Part shown: one piece after another, positions 45,801 through 57,500 of the stretch | Numbering within the stretch: position 1 is the first letter of the stretch | How the letters are laid out: every line of letters begins with the position of its first letter | Assembly: GCA_022495005.1 (NCBI GenBank) | Contig: JAGYXB010000445.1 | Span: 310,001 to 374,000, forward strand | From: Rhyacophila brunnea | Lineage: Eukaryota > Arthropoda > Insecta > Trichoptera > Rhyacophilidae | Reading direction: 5' to 3' | DNA length: 64,000 bases | Notes under the pieces: generated by a model | What the model saw: the letters and a program-made list of their open reading frames with translations, nothing else | Told to the model about the DNA's origin: nothing | Databases searched by the model: none | Translations under genes and position numbers: made by a program

Positions 45801-48800
45801 ATCGGAAACGACAAGGGAACTCATGAAGAAGTCCCTTAATCCCATGGATATTGGGGTACAAATAACGGAAATTAGAAACGTCAGAAACGGAGGTGTTATC
45901 GTACACCCCCGCTCTGAGGACAAGGCCAAGCGTCTCGTCAGCGCTCTGGAGACCTCAGAGACTGCTTTGAGAGTTAAACTCGCAGGAAAAAAGCAGCCTC
46001 GCATTATTATTTTTAATATGCCGGCTTCCACTACAGAACCTCAGCTTCGGGAGGCAATTTACAACTCTACAAGAGAGCAGACGGGTCTATCTGAGGAGAC
46101 CTACCAGGCCGTACGCCTCAGCCACAAGGCGAGTCCCAGGACTGGCAGATGCCATTATATCACTTATGTACCTGCCGCGGTGTGGTCTGCTCTCATTGCA
46201 GATGACAGACTGTACATGGGGTGGGACTCTTTCCCACTCCAGAACTATCTAGGGGTAACCAAGTGCAATAAATGCCACTTATATGGGCACATGGCCAAAT
46301 CGTGATCGGCAAAAGACGTCACCTGGTCTTACTGTACCGAACCAGGCCACGACCGTGCGGACTGTCCCGTGAAGGAAGCTTCACCAAAATGCGTTGCCTG
46401 CCGTAGTCACAAGCGGCCATATGATCACCCGACCCATAGTGCAACATGTCCGGCTCGCCTGTACGCGGAGCAGAGGGAGCGATCAATGACGGACTACTCA
46501 AATGAAATCCCTCACCCATCCACAGCATGACTCGCTTATAATAAGCATCATTCAACAACCCCCGCACCTCGGTCCTGCCAGATTTATTATCAAAATGTAA
46601 GAGGTTTAAAAACTAAAGTAAATACATTTAAAGAGGGTTTATTGTGTGCCCGACCATCGATAATTGCTCTTAGCGAAACATGACTCGACGACACCATATC
46701 GGCTAATGAGCTGTTCGGAAGTGAATATTCTGTCCATAGAACAGACCGTCGAAATGGTAGAGAGGTGGGGGCGTTTTGCTGGCAATTAAAAATGGGGTAG
46801 CAATATCCACACAAACTTTATATCCAACCAGATCAAATTTGAGTGAATATGATTTTGATTTTAATTTGTGTAAAGTTAATTTTAACTTTTGTTCACTGTA
46901 CTTGGCCGCTGTATACTTCCCTCCCGGCAGCTCAGCGACTACATACAGTGACTTTTTTCACATAATAGAATATTTGGTACTGCCCAACAAAAAACTTATT
47001 TTTTTGGGAGATTTTAATTTATATTCCGCTAGTATAATTGAATCTGATTATTCCAGCTTTAATAATTTATTTAATTTAAAACAATTTTCTTCTGTGAAAA
47101 ATAGTCTCGGTCGGACGCTTGATTTGGTGCTATCTAACGTTGGTTGCACGGTGGTCAGCGAGTGTGATGAGCCTCTCATTCCTGAAGATATCTATCATCC
47201 CTCTACTTGCACAATTGTATTTTTTAACAAGTTAAGTGCCCAAAGCGTCTTTGAACGCCCTAATTACACCAATTCTTATGTTAATTACTATCAATTAACT
47301 AATTGCGGCATAGAAAGGATTAAGCATGTATCTCACAGAAATGATTCGTCGATTCCTCCACTGAATAGGCATAATCCGCAATGGAATTTTTCAAATGGAA
47401 ATTTTTTAGCGTTGTATAATTCTTTGAGTACTACAGATTGGACCTCTTTATATGAACAAATTGATGTAAACACGGCATTAGATAATATTTTCTATAATAA
47501 ATTTTATAACAGTCTGGACTCCTGTTTCCCTCGCCGGCTCGTTCATCTACCGAAGTACTCATATCCTAAGTGGTTTACGCCAGAAATTATTTATAATCTG
47601 AGGTCAAAGGCATATTATCACGCACTGTGGAAAAAACATAGACGGACTGCAGATTATAGTAAATTTTCCTGTCTCAGAAACTCATTGAAGTGTGACATCT
47701 CTTCGGCTCACAAATCATATCTAACGTCGATTGGTCGGAATATTGTCTCTGATCCTAATTGTTTTTGGAAATATATTCATTCGCTTAGTTCCAGTAGTAC
47801 TACAAAAGACAATGCCATGATGACGTTGAATAATGATCCTATAGAGAACCATGGTATATTTAATGCATTTGCTAAGCATTTTGAATCACTTTATAGCTCA
47901 ATAGAACCGCTACTTGACCCCGATTCTGCTGGTCCTTCGTCTGCAACGCAAGATATTCAAATCTCAGCTTTTGACGAGAAAGATATGGAATATGGGTTTT
48001 CAAATTTGTCTCCCAAAAGTTCATTTGGTCCAGATGGCTTGCCATCTTATGTTGTTAAGGGCTGTTACGAACATATATCCTTTCCGCTTAAACATATATT
48101 TAATTTATTCATAGTATCCAGCACTTTTCCTGATGCATGGAAAATAACCCGCCTAAGGCCGCTTCATAAAAATGGATCTAGATCAGAGATCTCTAACTAT
48201 AGGCCAATATAAGTTCTTTCGGCTCCATGTAAATTATTTGAATCGATATTACATATACACATCAACCGTCAAATAGACTCTCGCCTCTCCGATTCGCAGC
48301 ATGGTTTTCGACTTAGGCGGTCCACAGTTACAAATCTTATAGTGTTTAATAATTTTATTTCAAATTCTATGGATAAGTCAATTCAAGTTTATTCTGTGTA
48401 CACAGATATTTACAAGGCATTTGATCGTGTTGATCACGATATTTTATTACAAAAGCTTTGTACATTTGGCGCGTCATATAGTATAATATGTTTTTTTGCT
48501 TCTTATTTGAAAAATCGCCGTCAATTTGTTGATTACCATGGGAATGAATCGCAGATTTTTAGAACAAACTCTGGTGTTCCTCAAGGTTCAAATCTTGGCC
48601 CAATTTTGTTTTTAATATTTTTTGATGATATTGTCAAAGTTATAACCAATTCTTCTTGTTTCTTATTCGCAGATGATCTTAAACTTGTTCGGACTATTGA
48701 AACCCCATTATGCTGTGCGATGATGCAGTCTGACTTAGATGCTATCTCGCAATGGTCTATATTGAATAAACTTGAATTCGCTACCTCCAAATGTAATATT

Positions 48801-51800
48801 ATTTCATTCAGTCGTTCAAGGCACACCTTATTGTTCCCATACACATTGTCTGGTATAATATTGAGTAGGGTAACGGAGATAAAAGATTTTGGTGTATTGT
48901 ATGATGAAAAGTTCACTTTCAATCAGCATATTCTTGACATCAGTACTAGATCTAGCAAAATGCTTGGTTTTGTAATGAGGGTTTCAAAATCATTCGAAAA
49001 CGTCCGAGTGCTACGTACACTATACGTATCATTTGTGTTGAGTATTATTGAATATGCCAGCAATATTTGGAGTCCTAATAGGTCCATCCACACAATTAAG
49101 TTGGATCGAGTCCACAATAGATTTCTTAGATTTCTCTACTTAAGAACATACGGGTTCTTTCCTTAAAATAATGACAATAAAATGAATTTCCCGACTCGTT
49201 TTCTTCTGGGTATGCTATCAATGCAATCCCTGTCGACCCGAAGAGTGATTGTTCTTTTAAATCATTTCTTTTTACTTCTTCGTGGGTTCATTTACAATCC
49301 GTATATACTGGCAAATATTAATTTTCATGTTCCCACCAATATCACTCACACAATATCCTATCAATATCACGGTCTTCAAGATACCTCGTCGCAGGACAGA
49401 TGTTATGTTTCATGATGCTGTGTATCGTGCAATTAGCTTATTTGATGGCACCATAAAGGTTGATTTGTTTTTTATTAACTATATAATGTTTGTGGACGTA
49501 TTAAATAGGCTAAATTTATAATTGTATAACTTATCATATTTCATTAATATTTACACATGCTGTCTTTTTATTTTTATTTGTAATTACGATATTTTTATAA
49601 ATTTGTATTTATTATGTATTATGGCGCATTGGCCAATAGCTGTAATGCCGTAATACTCTTTTTATAAATAAATAAATTAATACACTGATTGCTGACTAAA
49701 TAATTACTTTTTAGTTACCACATTTAAACAGCATGCTAATTAAATCGAATGGCTATCTTAATCGTTACGCACTGGGCGCGTCTTTGGCGTCCAATGTATT
49801 AAAAGCATACATAAGTGAAACGGCAAATAAATTTCAACAGTAGGTAGGACGAAATGATTCACTCATCGCCAATCGGAGACCGACAGTCGAGGTGTAAGCA
49901 CGTCAATTTGTTGATTGGCGTCGGAGGAATGTATTCTTAAATCGTGTAAAGATGACTAAAAAACGTTACCCATTTACTTGAAAAAGAAAACATGTCAATG
50001 AATATACTATTATTGTTACTAATAGAACAGTAATATAACATTAAATGGACGCATGTTGAACAAATTTGGCAAATTATATTTCATTCGGCTCGCGTCATTT
50101 GGACAATCCGCGCATCGCCTAGTCACGATCTTTTTAGTCCATGCCTCAACTCAAGTGTAGCCTTAAAAAAAAATGTTAAAATGAAAAATGAATTTAGCCT
50201 TTGAAGGTTTCGAAGAATGAGTAAAGCTTAACTTATTAATGTTTGAATCAGTCTCTAGACAAATAGTTATTATTGTGTACTTCAACAATTTTATTTGTAA
50301 AAAAAACTTGAATTGTTCGGAGGTTAAATCAAAAATTAATGATGTTGCCAGTGTTTTTAATGATAGTGTCGTTGTCTCAAAAATTGTTTATTATAAAAAT
50401 ACATAGATACCCCCTGGCATATTAGGAAATAGTTTATGTAAATCACAAAAAAAATGAATGAAGGCATTAGTATAATTACTGACCTGGTGATGGGTAGAAT
50501 TAGATTGAATTATGGAGTTTGTGCCACATAAAATTGATACAAAACTGCATAACACGACGGACAGCACCTAAAAAATAATGTTATAGCCTACATACACATA
50601 CATATAAGTTGATACGACCTTATATTATGTAGACTGACACTTTTATAAAAAAAAATAGTAGTGTATGTAGATGTAGGTACGTAGCTATTTTAATTTAAAA
50701 TGCAGAATAATGTATTTGTATTTTTGGCGCTCTAATCCTATGCGGAGATTCTTATCCGGTTTTTTTACAAACAAATTTAATGATTGTCAAGCGGTATTTT
50801 TCTTTGACGCAAATGACGCAATGAATTCGTCAACAGGTGTAAATAGGAGGCATCAAAACAGTTCAAATCAGTCATATAATTACTAAATTATATTAACATC
50901 TTATAGTATGCATATTTCTCACAAATTAAATATAAAATATTTTATAACAGAATAAAATACACCACTAATAAGAATGATTATGGGTCATTTAGTTATATAG
51001 TGTAGTTCTAGATAAGAGATATATGGCATTTTACTAGGCACATACGTTGGTACTTGGATTCTATAGTTATTATTTTGTTTTTTATCGTAAGTGGCCTAAA
51101 GTCAGTGTTTTGAGCCTCCAAGTTTTTAAGCCCGCTACTAAACAAATTCACAATTTAAGGTATTAAAAAATCATCTCAATCTCAATTTTAACTTAGTGGA
51201 TATTCCCCACGATGGCCCAGCGACTACTCCCGGGTTCTAATCCCGGGTCAGTAAAATTCACATGTCGTTTTTCAATGTGTGTTTAGATCAGATTGCGGAT
51301 CTAATTTATGTTGAGCAGGTGTCTAACATCCATTACTCATAAAATATCTGTTAATACAATCTCTACTGTGTGGAGGTTTATATGATCTTCTTAGCATCGG
51401 ATATGGCAAAAAAGGTTTTTATATTAAGGGACTGGTCATGTTGTTGAATCCTACAAAAGTTATTGTATAATGTAGCATTTACGCAGAAAATTTAATTGAC
51501 AGTGTTATAGTAACATCTATCGGCAGAAAATAAAAAAAACTGTCTCGGGCGGGCGATAATAAAACATATTACGTAATTTATAGTATATTAGTCTATGCGT
51601 CACCCGACACTTGGTGCAACTAGACGTAGTCCATCCGCAAGTGATGTAAAACTATTTAAATTTATGTATATATATTATTTCGATATTATTTTTCAATTCG
51701 CGTTTGAGTCAGAGTATGGACCTAATAAGTTGAGCAAGTTGTTGACATCCATTTCTTGTAAAAATCCACTCTTTGGAAGCCCATATGTTCTTATTAGGAT

Positions 51801-53103
51801 CGAACATGGTCGGAAAAAATATTATAAGATTGCAGTTCGAAATAATTATATATTATGTGTATCCTGATAGATAAAATAATAAAGTCAACATATAAGATAA
51901 GTCTCATGTTTTAATATAATATGTTCTTATCCAAAGTAAAAGAAATAGTAGTTGTCCATGGAAACTAAAAAAATAGATTTTATTATAAACCAATTACAAA
52001 TGGTAATCTTGACGAGAGTAAATACAGTAAATAGATAATTTCAGTGTATTTTAATTGGTTTTGATTTATTATAATAAATAGTTTACATAAAGTAAATGTG
52101 TGTAGGTATAATGAATAAATAAAAGCAAAAAGTAGATATTCCATTCATCGAAGGGTTTTTTTAGCAATTGATTGAAAACTATTTAGTTTTATTCAAAATA
52201 AATGACTGTGAGAATCAATAACACATTGATATTCAAAAGCATTTAATTTCCATTACATTCCCCGCTCTATTGAGTACTTGGGTAAATTACCTGTGGTCCA
52301 TGCGAGGAATTGATAATTTGAATATTATCAGCAATTTTATCAAAACTATGCATCAATCGTTCAATATTATCAGGCTGTTGACTCCATTGAATTTCATGTT
52401 TTAATGCATACTTCTTTGCGATATTAGATATAGAAAAATGCTTTGTAATAAAATCATTATTCTTAAAATCCATTGAGATAATATTGTCGATGTTTTCCAC
52501 GTCAATGTGATAGTATAATAGCTGTTCATTAATAGCTTGTATCTGAAGTATTGATATTGAAACTTCGAGAATATATTGCAAAATGGCAGCATCCATTAAG
52601 TGAAAATAATAATAGTTAAAAACGTTTATCACGTACAAGGGATCATACCAAGTATACGAGTCGATTGCTATTATTATTGATGTGTATATAAATCGTATTA
52701 TTATCACTTTCACGAAGAACTTGTAAAACTTTTCGTAAAAACCATTTTTCAGATAGAGTTTTTTATTTATGCAATCGAAACTATTAAAAAGTCTAACTTG
52801 TAAGTCAACATTACATATTACTGTCATAGATAATGTTGTTACTCCAATCATTAGATACGAAACGTTTACCAAACCTTCTGTTGTTGCGATTGTTAGAGTG
52901 AATTTGCTAAAATAATTCACTTTAATTTTATTTCTGAATTCAAAAATGTATACAAGTACACAGGTTATGAGAAACAATATTCCATAAACTTTGCGAAGTA
53001 TTTTTAAAATTAAAATATCCCCATTTTCATAAAAATTATTATTATAAACTCCGTACAATGAAAAGTACTTATAGAACGGCTTTACTATTGAAAACATTTT
53101 CAT
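42820..53103 (-). CDS. Gustatory receptor GR4 (7tm_7 family), four exons
   Basis: Exons in gene order: 52291-53103, 50484-50567, 43889-44036 and 42820-42989, giving 1215 nt and 404 aa. Borders are GT-AG and phases 0, 0, 1. It starts MKMFSIVKPFYKYFSLYG and has the same exon plan as GR2. Exon 1 ends IINSSHGPQ. Exon 2 is one codon shorter than in GR2 (VVLCSFVSILCGTN for TM5). Exon 3 keeps IITIIVSEALLSEGRRLKV-type sequence (TM6 end), and exon 4 holds LVTYNIILFQM, a T/Y form close to the family consensus. The coding exons are intact although intron 2 (6.4 kb) carries an antisense Jockey-like LINE and a 400-bp repeat, and intron 1 carries SINE copies. A dead copy of its last exon lies at 27893-28062. 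Confidence 0.9.
45071..46530 (+). pseudogene. Jockey-like ORF1 (Gag), broken
   Basis: Two frames (45071-45544 and 45574-46305) and a downstream remnant make up a Gag-like protein. The first part is basic and proline/serine-rich. The second begins with a coiled-coil-like stretch (QIQLRDRQLNIENQNLAIADL), then a region resembling the RNA-binding fold of LINE Gag, then CNKCHLYGHMAKS where a TGA cuts it off. Beyond the stop two further knuckles are readable, YCTEPGHDRADC, whose first Cys position is Trp, and CVACRSHKRPYDHPTHSATC. Three CCHC-type knuckles are usual for Jockey and R1 Gag. Role: packaging LINE RNA. Confidence 0.75.
46570..48212 (+). pseudogene. Jockey-like ORF2: endonuclease and start of RT, broken
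   Basis: The endonuclease begins near 46580 with a QNVRGLKTK-like segment and IIALSET followed by a stop (46681). A frameshift leads into the long frame 46776-48212 (478 codons), which holds YLAAVYFPPGSS, LIFLGDFNLYSA and SLGRTLDLVLSN, the middle of an AP-type endonuclease. It continues through SSFGPDGLPSYVVKGC and WKITRLRPLHKNGSRSEISNYRPI, the opening motifs of the RT domain. A TAA at 48210 interrupts the RT domain. The expected GSDH-type endonuclease motif is changed to a DIYHPS-like sequence. Confidence 0.78.
48213..49521 (+). pseudogene. Jockey-like ORF2: RT catalytic part, broken
   Basis: After the TAA the RT continues in frame with SAPCKLFESILH and QHGFRLRRSTVTNL. The open stretch 48342-49166 follows, with VYTDIYKAFDRVDHD (first catalytic Asp), NSGVPQGSNLGPILFLIF and LFADDLKLVR (catalytic Asp pair), then EIKDFGVLYDEKFTFNQHI and the thumb. 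Frameshifts after 49166 leave two short frames (49182-49415 and 49282-49521) with the C-terminal tail (VFKIPRRRTDVMFHDAVYRA). There is no RNase H domain, as usual for Jockey. Confidence 0.82.
49790..50165 (-). repeat. ~400-bp interspersed repeat, copy 2 (GR4 intron 2)
   Basis: Reverse-complement copy of the repeat at 19600-20000 and 55697-56085, starting (minus strand) with AAGGCTACACTTGAGTTGAG and including CATTGACATGTTTTC. Confidence 0.7.
51215..51430 (+). repeat. tRNA-derived SINE, copy 1 (GR4 intron 1)
   Basis: Starts with a tRNA-like head, ACGATGGCCCAGCGACTAC then a box B-like GGTTCTAATCC, followed by a tail with TTTTCAATGTGTG, TGAGCAGGTGTCTAACATCC, TCTGTTAATACAA and GATCGGA-type words. 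The same order of words appears at 54915-55165, 59220-59410 and, without the head, 51600-51860. Confidence 0.62.
51660..51860 (+). repeat. SINE body fragment, copy 2 (GR4 intron 1)
   Basis: Carries the body words (GAGTCAGAGTATGGACC, TAATAAGTTGAGCAAG, TTGACATCCATTTCT, ATCGAACATGGTCGG) without the tRNA-like head. The overlapping 90-codon frame at 51595-51867 is therefore not a gene. Confidence 0.55.
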
Positions 53104-53454
53104 ATACTTAACACTTTATTATGCCCGTACTAGAAAACACAATCATTTACAATAAGTAATAATTTGGCTACAAATTATAATTAAAAGTACTATAGGTATT
53201 TATATATATATCAATATACATTCACGTATCTTCAACAAGTCTATTATATCAAAATAATGAATAAATAATACACAATATCGTAATTATGTGGGAAATGTTT
53301 TAATACTTCGTAATAATTTATTGGAGTTAATATCATAAAGTCGTTGAATAAATTGTCATATAAAAAAATAAATATCTCTTTGTTCATACGTGAGACTAAT
53401 GGCATTAGTGTTGTGTTTTACGTAATAAGAATTAAATATTTATAAAGATTAAGG
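53104..53454. other. GR4 upstream region
   Basis: Presumed GR4 promoter. Partly similar in layout to the GR2 and GR3 upstream regions (TACTTCGTAATA-type words) but much diverged. No gene. Confidence 0.45.
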
Positions 53455-54297
53455 GGGTTGCTCTTGTTGGTTAAAAGCCATAAATAAGTAGTAGTTGTAG
53501 CCATAAATTGACAAACTAAAACTGAAGCAGGGAGTAAGATCATGTTAACGCGCGTGTTTGAACATGTACCGTTTTAAAAAAAAAGATTTTTTTTTCGGTT
53601 AGGTATATGTTTAAACACGCTCGTTAACACGATCTTACTCCCTACTTCAGTTTTAGTATGTCAATTTATGGGTACGGCCGTATGTTGTAGCTTAACCACT
53701 AGGAAATGCCAAAAGAAATGGCGTATTTCAAAAAAATACTACCTTATTCATAGGCCAATAATTATTATAAAGCGATCATTATTCGTAGGATGTTTATCAC
53801 ACTTGAATGGTCAAAGACATAGTTTATAATTATTATCTTTAGAATTATATTCAAATGTGTTAATTTTGCCCATTTTTTGAATAATAAAATACCTAATTCT
53901 TGTAAAATTTGGGATCACAGAGATTATCAATATAATTTTTTATCGTAAATATGTCACTATAATAATGTCGACATAAATTATACTAATGGTTTTAAAATGC
54001 GTTTAAAAATTAATAAACGTAAAAAATCTTAACACCACTGCACATGCATGTACTGAAATATGGCTATATTCTAAAACATTAGAGCGAGAGGTTTAGAAAA
54101 ATACTATTTTATGTAATAAAAATACTTTATGCAGTCATTAAATATTTAAAATAAATATAAAGTATAATAAGGCTTCAAAATTATATAAATAGATTATCTA
54201 CAATATTTAAGGAATGTCCAGGATCATGCTTTGAAAATGCAATAAAAGCTCCATTTTGACCTACGCTGAGCATGTCCCCCCTTAAGCAAGTCATTAG
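53455..54297. mobile_element. Foldback element family, copy 3 (between GR4 and GR5)
   Basis: Starts at TTAAGGGGGTTGC and ends GAGCATGTCCCCCCTTAA, so TTAA flanks both sides. The left arm is shortened and the right arm is nearly complete. The centre shows GTGTTTGAACATGTACCG and its mirror image around an A/T-run. No coding sequence. Confidence 0.75.
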
Positions 54298-54545
54298 TCA
54301 AACAGGTTATTGATTTCTATTGTACAATTAATTCACTAACGATATAGTGAAACAAGGATAAACAAACATATGAAAGTGAAGTGGAGCGGTAACACTATGA
54401 CTTATGGTTAAATCAGCTTAATTTATATCGCATTGTAGATTATTTTTAGCAACTACCTACTATTTAAATATTTATAAGAATAATCTAAAAATGGTAATAA
54501 ATATGTCATACTTACACTGTAAAAAAATTAAAAGCAGGTCGCATG

Positions 54546-57500
54546 TCAAACGTCAAAGGCTTTCATTTGAATTAGTATAACATTGTACGTAGCAAGAGCA
54601 CCGATAAGTCCACCAAGGAAACTGTAGTCTAGGTCAAAGAGTCGACATGCTGTCAGCTGCAATGGCCGCATCTCCACCATCTCACATAACTGAATCAATT
54701 GTTCACGTTGCTGGACATCTGAATACAAAATCTTTATTATATTCATTGTTTTGTATAATATCTTAACACGATAACACAATTTATATAATATTGCTTGAGA
54801 TTTTTATTGTTACTAAGTTGTTATTGTATTTGGTTTTTGGGTTGTCGTGTTTATTCTTTCCTTGACGTATTAAGGTTATTGCTGAAGCTTTTGCTATATT
54901 AATGAAAACGCTGCTCTACGTGTGTCGATAGCATCGTGGGTCACAGGTTCGAATCCTGGGTAAGGTACACATATACACAGGTACACATATTGGTTTTCAA
55001 TTTATGTATGAGTCAGAGTATGGACCTAATAGGTTAAGCAAGTGGCTGACATCCATTTCTCGTAAAAACATATTAATCCGTTAATACAAAAACCTCCACT
55101 CTGTGCAGTCCCATATGATTTTCTATAGGATCGGACATGGTCGAAAGAAAGAGTGATCTGAAATTATAAATATAGGCCAACGTCCCAATTAATACTGTAG
55201 ATTTTGATGAATTCCTTTAGGAGGAAAGAAGAGGATGTTGGAACATTCAGTGACAGTCCAAGAGCTAAATACAAGAACGCACATCATTATAATCAATTCT
55301 GTTTTCGGCACCGCCGACTGGATGCCGAACCATCGTATGACGGGCATCTGGGTGCCGCTACAGATGAATGAAAAATATAAAAAATTTCACGCACGTTACG
55401 ACTTGAAACAACACATAGTTAAGGACGTCTAGTAGAGAGTATTTACATATTATAGAATATATAATATTCACATATTACCTATTAAGTTCTCGTAGTTGTT
55501 AATGTTTTATATAATTGGGTTTGATGAATATTAGATTAGCCATTATTATTCTTAATGCTATAAATTTATTTCAATGGAAATAATATTTTTTCATAGTTTT
55601 ATCGGTTGATTTCAATATAATTTATACCTGCATTAGTATACACAAATGTATCTTTAATTTATTATGAAATTAATAACTAATAATGACTTGGTATCTTAAG
55701 GCTATAGGTACCTCAGTTGAGGCATGGTCTAAAAATATCGTGGCTAGGCGATGCGCAGATTGCGGGTCGCGGGTGCAAATGACGCATGCCGAACAAAATA
55801 TAATTTGTCATATATATTGAACATGCGTCCATTTAATGTTCTGTTTATTTTTCTGTTAGTAACAATTATAATATATTCATTGACATGTTTTCTTTTTAAA
55901 GTAAATGAGTAACGTTGTTTAGTCATCTTTACACGATTTAAGAATTTATAGCCCTGTCGCCACCACGAAACAAATTGACGTATTCACAGCTCGACGTTCG
56001 GTCTCCGAGTGCCAGCGAGTCCAAAATTTCATCGCGCCTATAGTTGAAAATTATTAGCCATTTCACTGAAGTATCGCCTTAATTGACAAACAAATAAGAT
56101 GTTTATAATTCATTAAATTTGTATCTCTAGTCATCGTGTATATTTGTGCGTATTCTTCTTATTCTGTACGGCGCCCAGTTATCTGTCGTTCAGTTGTCCC
56201 GGCATTTAGTGACGTTGTCCAGTTTCTATATTATGGAGAAGTGTAATATGTTTAAATTTTATATTCCCACCGTGCTCCAGTTTCCAAATCCGAAAAAAAT
56301 CCAATTCTAAATTATAATTATCATAAATCAATTACTTACTTAAATACCGATTTGTCATTAATTTGGTTATGGAATTTTTGATTAATTTTCCTTCGCTCAG
56401 TAATGCTTCCGATATAGATGTTATGATTATTAAAATCAATACGAAATGTGTATTCCATGTCAAATTGCTACTGATAGCAAGTAACGTCTGAAATTATATT
56501 GGAACATATTATCAAAACACATCACAAAACATACCTAGTGAGAATCTAGGATTTCAACCCCTAGATATATGATCTTAATACATAACTGGTAATATCCGAC
56601 ATAAATAGTGCAAACTAAGCTCTGTCACTCACAGTTATTTGTTTTTATTGAATTAAGAATATAATTTGCAAATGGTACCTACTTGCTTATTTTTTTTAAA
56701 TTCGATTAAACCCTACCTACCCAAGCCGTGATCTGACAAAAAAAAACACTTTTTTAGGCAAACTTATTTGTTTCCGTTGAATAAATAATACATAATATTA
56801 CAGATGGCGTTGGTTAGTTTTTTTAAAAATTCATTAAGCCCTGTCTAGCCAAACTATAATCGATAAAAATATTCTTCTATCTATAAAATAGCTAAAAATA
56901 TCTATGGTTTATTGGAATAATTTTAGATATTTTATAGATAAACGAATATTTTTTGAATACGTATTATCTTCTATGGCTTGGATTAGGCAGGACTTTATTG
57001 CATTTTAGAAACAAACTACCACTATCTATATATTGTAGTTTTTGTTTAATGGAAACCAAAACGTTTGACTGACAAAATTTAGTGTATACAATTTATGTCG
57101 GATCTTAACAGTCTACCTCTACCCTTCGCTACAGGTATTTTTAATATTATTTGTATTATTTTTTATATGATACACGTAGAGCCAATACAATAATAGTGGT
57201 GGGACGAAATATTTTTTATTAAAAACATCAAATATTTTTTATTTATATCATCGATTTTTAACATTGTGACAATACCAAAATTAGATTTGGTTCGCTCTGG
57301 TGCATTTAAAGCGCAAGAATTGCCATAAAACCTTATTGAAATGTTACATTCTCCATAATAAATTATTAACTGTTCAAAATAAACGGTTCCATGAATAAAC
57401 AGATCATAAAAAACAGAACGGTGGCAAAACAAAACTATGGCATTTCAGGAAAAATATAACAAGTTTTTAATACAGATTTTTAAGAAGACATGTTTTCAAT

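Larger units (their letters stand above)
44680..49680 (+). mobile_element. Jockey-like LINE, decayed, in GR4 intron 2 (antisense to GR4)
   Basis: Coding order is a Gag-like ORF1 with zinc knuckles, then endonuclease and RT without RNase H. The 3' end reads ATAAATAAATAAATTAA in place of a long poly(A). This layout fits the Jockey clade. At least four in-frame stops and several frameshifts (near 45544, 46303, 46680, 48210 and 49165) make it inactive. The 5' border is uncertain; a TCTTCGGCGTGAACAG motif near 44680 looks like a start, but I could not identify target duplications. Confidence 0.82.

Noticed and set aside
45103..46031. Minus-strand frames opposite Jockey-like ORF1
   Set aside because: Shadows of the Gag coding region; no recognisable domain.
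57163..57432. 89-codon minus-strand frame as a gene
   Set aside because: Overlaps the end of the AACAGAAC-type DNA element, lies in a GR5 intron and shows no domain.
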